DNA of 64,000 nucleotides, taken from positions 283,954 to 347,953 of the forward strand of contig CALMYB010000007.1 in NCBI GenBank assembly GCA_937873515.1. The letters are read 5' to 3'. This document shows positions 8,817 to 16,032 of the stretch, one piece after another (the stretch's first letter is position 1; every line of letters begins with the position of its first letter). A program made the position numbers and the translations under genes. The DNA is from an uncultured Acidobacteriota bacterium (GTDB lineage: Bacteria > Acidobacteriota > Blastocatellia > Pyrinomonadales > Pyrinomonadaceae). The notes under the pieces are model-generated. The model was not told the origin of the DNA. It worked only from the letters and a program-made list of their open reading frames with translations, and did not search any database.

Positions 8817-9006
8817 ATACGCGATCGATGAATTTGACGATGCTCACTCGTCGGATGCCGAGCATAGATTCTCACTCATAGGCTTGTCGTCCAGGCGGCT
8901 GTTATTCGTTGTCTACACAGTGCGTCAGCCCGAAGTTTTACGTTTGATCTCGGCTAGGAAAGCGACCAAAAAAGAAGAGAGATTATACGATCATGCGAAA
9001 AAGTAA
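8773..9006 (+). pseudogene. BrnT-like ribonuclease toxin, N-terminally truncated
   Basis: The frame encodes 77 residues whose C-terminal two thirds match BrnT toxins: HRFSLIGLSSRRLLFVVYTV and EVLRLISARKATKKEERLY. The usual opening (F-x-W-D-x-x-K-x-x-x-N-x-x-K-H-G-V) is missing, replaced by sequence overlapping the last 44 bp of preT. The only start available in this frame is a GTG at 8773 without a ribosome binding site. I read it as a toxin remnant left by a deletion that fused the region to the preT end. It may still be translated as a short protein, but an active toxin is unlikely. Confidence 0.65.
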
Positions 9007-9361
9007 AGAAAAAGAAGTAGTTTACGAAATGACCCAGAAGGACTATGACAAGGGGTTGGCAAAGGGCTGGGATGCCGACGATATGCTGTCCGTCGGACAG
9101 CATAAGTTCCGACCGTCTCGCTGGGCGGAGAAAATAAGATCAAGCAAAACTAAGGTATCGATCTACCTCGATAACTCGGTGATCGAATATTTTCGCGACA
9201 GGGCAGAACAGCCCAACGCCGCACCATATCAAACGCAGATCAACAACGAACTGCGAAAGGTAATGGAGAACGGCTCGAAAGAAACCGCCACAGTCGAGCG
9301 CGACATTCTGAACGATAGGAAATTCTTAGAAGCGTTGAAGAAAAAGCTCGAGACGATTTGA
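8993..9361 (+). CDS. BrnA-like antitoxin
   Basis: A 122-residue protein overlapping the end of the brnT remnant by 14 bp, the usual arrangement of brnTA. The C-terminal half KVSIYLDNSVIEYFRDRAEQ followed by PYQTQINNELR is the ribbon-helix-helix-type DNA-binding part of BrnA antitoxins (PF14384). The basic N-terminal half would bind the toxin. Antitoxins of this family normally repress their own operon. With the toxin truncated, this copy could be an orphan regulator. Start chosen at ATG 8993; the SD-like sequence (GAAGAGAGA) is about 13 bases upstream. Confidence 0.8.
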   Translation: MRKSKEKEVVYEMTQKDYDKGLAKGWDADDMLSVGQHKFRPSRWAEKIRSSKTKVSIYLDNSVIEYFRDRAEQPNAAPYQTQINNELRKVMENGSKETATVERDILNDRKFLEALKKKLETI

Positions 9362-9499
9362 TCGTCAGGTAGAAGTGCGGCTAATAAAGCGAGGTAGCCG
9401 AGGATGAACGCGGATGACGCAGGTTTGAAACAACGGATCAATTTCGAAAAGGATCGGTCAGTTCAACGGAAATCCGTAGGAGAGTTGCCCTTGAATTCT

Positions 9500-9529
9500 T
9501 GATCGGTGTCATCTGCGCCGATCTGCGGC
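9500..9529 (+). repeat. Left 30-bp inverted repeat of GxxExxY element
   Basis: This 30-bp arm (core GTGTCATCTGCG, then ATCTGCGGC) matches the reverse complement of 9971-10000 at 27 of 30 positions by eye. The two arms bracket the GxxExxY pseudogene. Confidence 0.75.
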
Positions 9530-9561
9530 AAATATGCTATAAGATATTTTCGTACGCACGT

Positions 9562-9957
9562 ATGAATGAACAATTTCTTCACTCTGACCTGACTCAGACG
9601 ATCATTGGAACATTTTATGAAGTGTACAATGAGCTGGGTCACGGATTTCTTGAGTCGGTTTATGAGAGGTCATTGGCGATAGCCTTGAGAGCGAACGGTT
9701 TTGAGGTCTTTGAGCAAGTTGATATTCCGGTTCATTTTAGAGGAGACCAGGTTGGAGATTTCGTCGCCGACCTGCTTGTTAACGGACGCGTTCTTTTGGA
9801 ACTCAAGGCAGCCAAGGCTATTTATTAGGCCCACGTAGCGCAGTTGTTGAACTACTTGAAAGCAACCGACGTCGAGGTCGGGCTTTTGTTGAACTTTGGC
9901 CCGAAGCCTGAGTTCAAAAGACTGGTCTTTGGAAATGACCGCAAACAAACGCGGTAG
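9562..9957 (+). pseudogene. GxxExxY protein gene interrupted by an in-frame TAG
   Basis: The first part, MNEQFLHSDLTQTIIGTFYE and GHGFLESVYERSL, carries the G-x-x-E-x-x-Y motif naming this family of about 130-residue proteins. The frame is stopped by TAG at 9826-9828 after LLELKAAKAIY. The same frame then continues without shift as AQLLNYLKATDVEVGLLLNF to a second TAG at 9955-9957, exactly the family's conserved C-terminal half. A single base change (for example GAG to TAG) explains the break. The fold is thought to be PD-(D/E)XK nuclease-like; function is unknown. Inverted repeats of 30 bp lie on both sides. Confidence 0.82.
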
Positions 9958-9969
9958 TCGGAAGACCTA

Positions 9970-10171
9970 AGCCGCAGATGGACGCAGATGACACGGATCA
10001 GGCGAGTTGATCTAAAACTCTAATCTGCGTGTTCCGCGGTGATCCGCGGCTGAATCGCTCGGAAGAGTTCAGCCGCAGATGGACGCAGATGACACGGATC
10101 AGGCGAGTTTATCTAAAACTCTAATCTGCGTGTTCCGCGGTGATCCGCGGCTGAATCGCTCGGAAGAGTTC
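9970..10171 (+). repeat. Tandem pair of 101-bp CCGCAGAT elements
   Basis: Two adjacent 101-bp units (9970-10070 and 10071-10171) differ at a single position that I can see (GTTGATC versus GTTTATC). Each starts AGCCGCAGATGGACGCAGAT and carries GTGATCCGCGGCT near its end, so each can fold on itself. The first 31 bases of unit 1 contain the right inverted arm of the GxxExxY element. The pair fills the space before preA. Confidence 0.9.
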
Positions 10172-10219
10172 AACCGCTGATTGTGGAACTCGGTCCAATC
10201 ATCAGCAGCTAAAAATTTT

Positions 10220-11464
10220 ATGGCGGATCTAAGTATAAATTTCGCAGGAATAAAATCTCCTAATCCATTTTGGCTCGCGAGTGCGCCGCCGACGAATATG
10301 GGTTCGATGATCGAGCGTGCGTTTGACGCGGGTTGGGGCGGTGCCGTGTGGAAGACGTTGGGCGAGCCGATCGTGAATGTTTCTTCGCGGCTTGCGGCGA
10401 TCGATCACGGTGCGATGCGTATGATCGGTTTGAACAACATCGAGTTGATCACCGACCGACCGCTTGAGGTCAATCTCAAAGAGATGGCCGCGTGCAAGAA
10501 GAAGTATCCGAAGAATGCCGTGATCGCGTCCTTGATGGTCGAATCAAAGCGCGACGCGTGGCACGAGATCGTTAAACGCACACAGGACACGGGCTGCGAC
10601 GGCTTTGAATTGAATTTCGGCTGTCCGCACGGAATGAGCGAACGCGGAATGGGCGCCGCGATGGGGCAGGTGCCGGAATACACCTGTATGGTCACGGAAT
10701 GGGTGAAAGAGGTCAGCGACATTCCCGTGATCGTGAAACTCACGCCGAACGTCACGAATATCCTGCCGCCGGGCAAGGCCGCTCAGAACGGCGGTGCTGA
10801 CGCGGTCTCGCTCATCAACACGATCAACTCGATAATCGGCGTCGATATCGACACCTTTGTTCCGTATCCGAACGTCAATGGCAAGGCTGCGCACGGCGGC
10901 TATTGCGGGCCGGCCGTCAAACCGATCGCTCTGAATATGATCGCCGAACTTGCCCGCGACACGGAGTTCAACATCCCGATCAGCGGCATCGGCGGCGTTT
11001 CGAATTGGCGTGACGCGGTCGAGTTTTTGCTGCTAGGTGCGGGAAGCGTTCAGGTGTGCACGGCCGTGATGCATTACGGCCATCGCATTGTCGAGGACAT
11101 GATCGACGGCCTCAATAACTACCTTGATGAGAAAGGCTACGCGTCCGTCAACGACATCGTCGGCAAGTCTGTCGAACGCGTTACCGACTGGGGCAACCTT
11201 GACCTGAACTACGACGTCAAAGCGCACGTTCACGAAGAACACTGTATACGCTGCAACCTCTGCTATATCGCCTGCGAAGACGGCGCACACCAGTCGTTCG
11301 AGTTCGTCGAATCGAATGGCAAACGCTTTCCACGCGTGATCGAGGAAGAATGCGTTGGCTGCAATCTCTGCTACCTCGTCTGCCCTTCGCCCGGCGCCAT
11401 CACAATGGAACGCCGCGACGACGGCTCACATCCTCAAACGTGGAAAGAAAGAACGGCGGCATGA
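10220..11464 (+). CDS. preA: NAD-dependent dihydropyrimidine dehydrogenase subunit PreA
   Basis: A 414-residue enzyme with a dihydroorotate-dehydrogenase-like FMN barrel (about 1-330) followed by a two-cluster ferredoxin domain. The catalytic cysteine is Cys135 in LNFGCPHGMSERGMG. The ferredoxin part has two C-x2-C-x2-C-x3-C sets, CIRCNLCYIAC and CVGCNLCYLVC. It reduces uracil or thymine to the dihydro form using electrons from PreT. The start ATG 10220 was chosen over an upstream GTG because MADLSINFAGIKSPNPF is where homologues begin; the ribosome binding site is weak. A repeat pair and a toxin remnant separate it from preT. Confidence 0.92.
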   Translation: MADLSINFAGIKSPNPFWLASAPPTNMGSMIERAFDAGWGGAVWKTLGEPIVNVSSRLAAIDHGAMRMIGLNNIELITDRPLEVNLKEMAACKKKYPKNAVIASLMVESKRDAWHEIVKRTQDTGCDGFELNFGCPHGMSERGMGAAMGQVPEYTCMVTEWVKEVSDIPVIVKLTPNVTNILPPGKAAQNGGADAVSLINTINSIIGVDIDTFVPYPNVNGKAAHGGYCGPAVKPIALNMIAELARDTEFNIPISGIGGVSNWRDAVEFLLLGAGSVQVCTAVMHYGHRIVEDMIDGLNNYLDEKGYASVNDIVGKSVERVTDWGNLDLNYDVKAHVHEEHCIRCNLCYIACEDGAHQSFEFVESNGKRFPRVIEEECVGCNLCYLVCPSPGAITMERRDDGSHPQTWKERTAA

Positions 11465-11469
11465 GGAGG

Positions 11470-11603
11470 AAACACGACCGGTAGGGAGTGTGCCTGTTTG
11501 AAATGAAGCGAGCCAAGGGCAACAAACGATCCGGGGCGGACTATGTAGGGTTTGACTGAGATTTTCACATGACCGAGAGGCACACTCCCTACCGGTCGTG
11601 TTT
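11470..11603. repeat. 134-bp element with perfect 26-bp terminal inverted repeats
   Basis: Positions 11470-11495 (starting AAACACGACCGGTAGGGAGT) are the exact reverse complement of 11578-11603. About 82 bp lie between the arms, with no reading frame of note. The right arm includes the stop and last codons of the GH9 gene. The layout resembles a MITE or a large hairpin terminator between the convergent preA and GH9 genes. Confidence 0.88.
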
Positions 11604-14180
11604 CTGCTTTAGCAACTCGTCCAATTTTACAGGTTCATAACCCTTCGTTTTCAACCATCCGATCAGTTCATCGACGCGGTCGTGAAACTTATCGGTCCGC
11701 TTTGGCCCGGCGCCGATGTGGGTCAGGAGGATAAAACCATTCAAGCCGTTCGGATCTTTGGCCTCGTATTCCTTTATCCGCGTTATTATGCCGTCGCTGG
11801 AGATGTAATTCTTGTCGTCGTCGGTCGTGTAGTCGGCGTTTGAGCGGGTGCCCGGCGTGAAGTTTACGATCTGGTAGCCCATTGCCGAACTCCAATCAAC
11901 GATCTCGCGGTTGTACCATTCGTAGGCGGGAAGGAAGAAGGGAACCTGTTTGCGGTCGATGCCGAACGGTCGCATCGCGGCGAAATTGTCGTTCAGGTCG
12001 CGTTCAAATTGTTCGCGGGTGACGAGCGTTTTGCTTCTATCCGTCCAATCGGCGTAGAGAAGATGTGCATCCGAATGCGGGCCGAGGTAATGGCCGTCAT
12101 TTTTAAGGCGTTCGATGATCTGACGGTTGGCGCGTGTGCGATAGAATCGGCCCGTGAGAAAGAATGAGGCTTTGACGTTGTGTTTCGCAAGAGCGTCGGC
12201 GATCGCGGTTCCGCCCTCGGCAAACTCGTCGCCGGTGAAAACAAGTGCCATGCGCTTTGAAGTTTTGTCTCCGCGAGTGATGCCGCCTTCGACGTAGGTG
12301 AAACTGGCGTTGGGATTGTTGGAAGAGCCCTTACTTACGTGCGGGCTACGGACACGCGGGCTACTGACACGCGAGATGCCGGCATGACTGAACATCGCCA
12401 TGACGAGTATCGCGTCGGCGGTGCCGTCCATTGTGGGTTCGTTGGTCGAGTAGTCGCCGACATCGTCGTGATAGACAACATCACGCGGCTGAAACAACGC
12501 AAACTCGTCCGGTTGATGAAGCGTCAGGCCGATCAGGCCCTTGTAAGTCGAGGCCGCAATAGGACCGTCAACCAAACCACCGCGCACCTGTTTTTTCAGT
12601 AGCTGCACGGTCGGCAAATGTGTGTCTTCTGGATATTCGCCACCTGCGGGAATCCCTTCGAACATCGATGTTCCCCACGGGTTTTTGCCAAGCAGCCAGT
12701 CGCGGTGATCGAGCATTGCATCGTGATACTTCTTGTCGCCGGTCATCAGTTCATAAAGATGGACCTGCGTGATGAAAGCGACGACCAGGTTGTTCGAGCA
12801 CCAAAGGAAAGGCACGCCGACGCCGTAAGGATTCGTCTTTGCCCGAGCGACGATGCGTTCGATGCCGCTGCGGTAATATCCCGCAAGCTCGCGTTTTGTT
12901 TTGGCATCGACCAGCGGATACAGCGCAAAATGACCGACATTCGTAAACGGATACATTTGGTAATGCCGCGACATCTGTTCACCCATCGACGAATCTTCAA
13001 ACTCCATCCACGATGTTGTCCCGGCGAGTTTTGCATAGCGTTTAGCATCGGCGAGATAGACGGGCTTGCGAGTTGCTTTGTATAATTCGGCGGCGGCATA
13101 CTCCATATCGTCCGCCCAGGTGTCTTCGTTGTAGCGGTACGGGGCACCGAATGAATTGCCTTGCTGAAAGCCTTCCTGCCGCTTACCCATTGCGAAAAGG
13201 TCTTCGGCGGCAACGAGACATTTCAACGCAAACGCGGTGTCTTTCAGGTCAGTTTTCCAGATGCGATATGCCATCGCCATCGCCGCCGCCGAACGTCCGG
13301 CGATGTTCGCAACACCGGTCGAGCGGCTCTTGAATTGCGAAAGGCCTTGCGGCTTGCCGTCGGCGAAATAGACAGGCCGATAGCTGTTCGCACCCCAGCC
13401 GTAATCCGCGTTATCAGCAAATGGGAGCTTGAAGCCCCGATGGTCGCGGTCGTCTGCAACCTGGTGAAAAAGCTGGCCGCTCTTTGGGTGAAGTTTGTGG
13501 ATCCAGTCGAGTCCCCATTTTGCCTCGTCCAGAATATCGGGAATTCCGTTCGGCCTACCTTCGCGGCCGAGGTCATCGACAAAGTCGCCAAATTTCGCTT
13601 TTTCCAATTCGTAAGCAAGCATCATCCGCGCCGTCGCGTTGCTTGCCGTGATCAAATACTTCAACTGGTCGCCCGCGTCGTGCCATCCACCGGAGGCGTC
13701 AATAAAGGTCTCGTCCGGCATCGGCCCGTAAAACGAACGTCCGTCGTGAGTATGGCAGACGGCATCGAGGTAAGGGTTGTACCCGCATCTTTGCTGCCGC
13801 ATAAAACCGAGCAGATCTTCCTGATAGGCGGGACATGGGCCGATCACGAACTTAATTGACCGAAGGTCGCTGCTTCTATCTACTAGGCGGTATGTACCCG
13901 GCGTCTTGATGGTCGAAAGGTCAACCTCATAGTAATAGCCAAAACTTCCGCCCCATGGAGATGCCGCTAGCTGCCGCGTTTGTAAACGTTCCGACACCAC
14001 TTTGCCGGTATCAGCATCTTTAACGACGAACTCACCGGAGAACGGTTCTTGTGACAATACCACCGCCTTCTTTTTGTCGTTCGCTTGATAACCAGCCTGA
14101 TTTACGCGGATCTCAACCGTTTGAGCCGAAATCGTCAAAGAGGAAATAATAAACAGTAAAAGCGGCAGAATTATTTTCAT
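11589..14180 (-). CDS. Exported GH9 glycosidase fused to a NodB-like polysaccharide deacetylase domain
   Basis: An 863-residue protein. Start at ATG 14178-14180 gives a clean signal peptide (MKIILPLLLFIISSLTISAQ). Next comes an Ig-like cellulase N-terminal domain (EIRVNQAGYQ), then a GH9 (alpha/alpha)6 catalytic domain with the catalytic aspartate region GGWHDAGDQLKY and the acid region DVGDYSTNEP. After a short serine/arginine linker, residues about 620-863 form a NodB fold: VFTGDE in place of TFDDG and HSDAH as the metal-binding H-x3-H. It probably cleaves beta-glucans outside the cytoplasm; the deacetylase half may be altered. The last codons lie inside an inverted repeat. Confidence 0.85.
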   Translation of the reverse strand: MKIILPLLLFIISSLTISAQTVEIRVNQAGYQANDKKKAVVLSQEPFSGEFVVKDADTGKVVSERLQTRQLAASPWGGSFGYYYEVDLSTIKTPGTYRLVDRSSDLRSIKFVIGPCPAYQEDLLGFMRQQRCGYNPYLDAVCHTHDGRSFYGPMPDETFIDASGGWHDAGDQLKYLITASNATARMMLAYELEKAKFGDFVDDLGREGRPNGIPDILDEAKWGLDWIHKLHPKSGQLFHQVADDRDHRGFKLPFADNADYGWGANSYRPVYFADGKPQGLSQFKSRSTGVANIAGRSAAAMAMAYRIWKTDLKDTAFALKCLVAAEDLFAMGKRQEGFQQGNSFGAPYRYNEDTWADDMEYAAAELYKATRKPVYLADAKRYAKLAGTTSWMEFEDSSMGEQMSRHYQMYPFTNVGHFALYPLVDAKTKRELAGYYRSGIERIVARAKTNPYGVGVPFLWCSNNLVVAFITQVHLYELMTGDKKYHDAMLDHRDWLLGKNPWGTSMFEGIPAGGEYPEDTHLPTVQLLKKQVRGGLVDGPIAASTYKGLIGLTLHQPDEFALFQPRDVVYHDDVGDYSTNEPTMDGTADAILVMAMFSHAGISRVSSPRVRSPHVSKGSSNNPNASFTYVEGGITRGDKTSKRMALVFTGDEFAEGGTAIADALAKHNVKASFFLTGRFYRTRANRQIIERLKNDGHYLGPHSDAHLLYADWTDRSKTLVTREQFERDLNDNFAAMRPFGIDRKQVPFFLPAYEWYNREIVDWSSAMGYQIVNFTPGTRSNADYTTDDDKNYISSDGIITRIKEYEAKDPNGLNGFILLTHIGAGPKRTDKFHDRVDELIGWLKTKGYEPVKLDELLKQKHDR
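12341..12370 (+). repeat. Two 15-bp direct repeats encoding the GH9-NodB linker
   Basis: GCGGGCTACGGACAC and GCGGGCTACTGACAC stand side by side (14 of 15 identical). On the minus strand they encode the SSPRVRSPHV linker between the two domains of the fusion protein. Confidence 0.75.
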
Positions 14181-14277
14181 CAACAATACCTGATCGGTAT
14201 AGATCACTTCGCCGAACACTCGCTCAGCCACAGAAAGAAGTTTACTTCGTTCTTCACGGTGCGAACAGCACATTCCG

Positions 14278-14369
14278 CACAAAACGTATCAAACCGCACA
14301 AAATGTATCAAAGTGCACGAAATGCACGAAATGCACGAAATGCACGAAATGCACGATTTGCACAAAATT
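14278..14369 (+). repeat. 9-bp GCACGAAAT tandem repeat array
   Basis: At least four consecutive GCACGAAAT units follow degenerate ones (GCACAAAAT, GTATCAAAC). The same words recur at 21891-21960 and, in reverse orientation, at 63867-63910. No gene is seen here. Confidence 0.9.
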
Positions 14370-14653
14370 AGGTTCCGCCTGCGGTAGCGGCCCGGTTTCG
14401 GAATGGAATATCGAGATTTGAAATTTGAGATTTAAGTTCCGAGGCCACGAATGCACGAAAAGAGGTCAGAACCGCCTGCGTGACCGGGCGGCCAAAAGCC
14501 AATGAAGCTTCTGCTCTAGTTGCACCCGCCCAACGGTCGAGCTTTCTGCCATGAAGCATATGCGCGACGGGCACTGCACAGACTGAACCGTATGGGTTGT
14601 CGTTCATTCTGACCGCATTTCTGTCTTTGTGCGTTCAACATTGCAAAAAAATG
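14370..14653. other. Non-coding stretch with CAGAACCGCCTGCG repeats
   Basis: No convincing gene. It holds GGTTCCGCCTGCGG near 14371 and GTCAGAACCGCCTGCGTGAC at 14465-14484, the latter shared with 38740-38757. A short minus-strand frame (14368-14607) is made of this repeat DNA and is not believed. Confidence 0.5.
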
Positions 14654-14682
14654 TTGACAGATGTATTGCAAGAGTGTAAATT
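14654..14682 (+). promoter_or_regulatory. Candidate sigma-70 promoter for the pil operon
   Basis: TTGACA at 14654-14659, a 17-base spacer, and TAAATT at 14677-14682. It is a perfect -35 with a fair -10 (four of six), about 295 bases before pilM, leaving a long leader in which I see no gene. Confidence 0.5.
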
Positions 14683-14975
14683 CAATCTTGTCGAACGCTC
14701 TCGGCGTTCAGATCCTTCGCCACCAGATGCGACAAGTTTCCTGATTTGTTGTTCTACTACTTGCAAAACGGTGACAAGCCAAAAGGGTTGATAAAGCAGA
14801 ATTTACTGCCGAAAACATCCGAAGCCTGCACCGGGCCTTAGCAAGATGCACTCCGAAAAAGAGTTACAGGTGACCAACGATCTTCCTAAAAAAAGAGCCA
14901 ACGTGCCTCTAAAAACCTTCAAAACAGGGATCCAATCGACAAAAAGCTTGATAGCAGAAAAGGAGCTAGAAAATA

Positions 14976-16031
14976 ATGCTGTTCGGTAAGAAGAAAAGGG
15001 TAGCCGGCCTCGATATCGGGTCGAGTTCGGTCAAAATGGTTGAGCTTGACGGCAAGCCAAATAGCCTGAATCTCGTTAGCCTCGGATTTGAGAATCTCCC
15101 GAGCGATACGATCATTGACGGCCAGATAATGGAGCTGAATACCGTCTCGGACTGTATTCAGAATGTCTGCAACAACCATCAGATCGAAGCGAACCAGGTT
15201 GTAACCGGCGTCAGCGGCCACTCGGTGATCATCAAGAACATCGCACTGCCCGCAATGTCCGCCGAAGAGCTCGAAGAATCGATCGATTGGCACGCTGAAG
15301 AGCACATTCCATACGATCTCGCCGACGTGAGCCTTGATTATCAGGTCACGGCCGAATCAGCGGACTCGACGAACGTGCTGATCGCGGCGTGCAAGCGCGA
15401 ACGCATCGACAACATCAAGCAGGCCATTCAGCTTGCGGGCAAACAGCCGGTCGTCATCGACGTTGACACGTTTGCGCTCCAGAACTGCTACGAAGCGAAC
15501 TACGATCCGGCAGAGTCGGACGTCGTAACGCTTCTCAATATCGGAGCCTCGACGATGAACGTGAACATCGTCAAGGGCACACGCTCCCTGTTTTCGCGCG
15601 ACATCACGGTCGGCGGAAGCCAATTCACCGATGTCCTGCAGCGAAGCCTCGGACTGAACTTCCAAGAGGCTGAAGGCCTCAAACGCGGCGTTGCGAACGC
15701 GGCTCCGAATGTTGAAGAAAAGTCGATCGAGCCGCTGATGAACAACGTTACGGAAGTCGTCGCGATGGAGATCCAGAAGACCTTCGACTTCTACCGTGCA
15801 ACGACCGACGACAACGAGACACAGGTTCAGAAGATCCTGATCTCCGGCGGCGGTTCTAAGCTCGCGGGCCTTGCGCAGGATCTTTCGCAGCGTCTTGAAC
15901 TTCCGGTCGAGGTTCTCAACCCCTTCCGCAAGATCTACATCGACTCGAACAAATTCGACCCCGACTATATCAAAGAGATCGTCCCTGAGATGGCAGTTGC
16001 CGTCGGCCTGGCGATGAGGGGAGTGAACTAA
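14976..16031 (+). CDS. pilM: Type IV pilus inner-membrane platform protein PilM
   Basis: A 351-residue actin-like ATPase of the PilM family. VAGLDIGSSSVKMVELDG is the phosphate-1 loop and GAGSKL-like ISGGGSKLAGL near residue 290 is the adenosine motif. PilM sits on the cytoplasmic face of the membrane and binds the short N-terminal tail of PilN, linking the pilus alignment complex to the motor. AAAAGGAGCTAG precedes the ATG. It is the first gene of a five-gene set with pilN starting 1 bp after its stop. Members of the family are usually about 350 residues, as here. Confidence 0.95.
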   Translation: MLFGKKKRVAGLDIGSSSVKMVELDGKPNSLNLVSLGFENLPSDTIIDGQIMELNTVSDCIQNVCNNHQIEANQVVTGVSGHSVIIKNIALPAMSAEELEESIDWHAEEHIPYDLADVSLDYQVTAESADSTNVLIAACKRERIDNIKQAIQLAGKQPVVIDVDTFALQNCYEANYDPAESDVVTLLNIGASTMNVNIVKGTRSLFSRDITVGGSQFTDVLQRSLGLNFQEAEGLKRGVANAAPNVEEKSIEPLMNNVTEVVAMEIQKTFDFYRATTDDNETQVQKILISGGGSKLAGLAQDLSQRLELPVEVLNPFRKIYIDSNKFDPDYIKEIVPEMAVAVGLAMRGVN

Positions 16032-16032
16032 A

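Noticed and set aside
8773..9006. BrnT frame considered as an intact toxin gene
   Set aside because: The conserved N-terminal block is missing and the only start lies inside preT without a ribosome binding site.
13161..13859. 232-codon plus-strand frame inside the GH9 fusion gene
   Set aside because: Antisense to a gene with clear catalytic motifs; no recognisable domain.
14368..14607. 79-codon minus-strand frame before the pil operon
   Set aside because: Composed of dispersed repeat DNA (CAGAACCGCCTGCG family); no conserved features.
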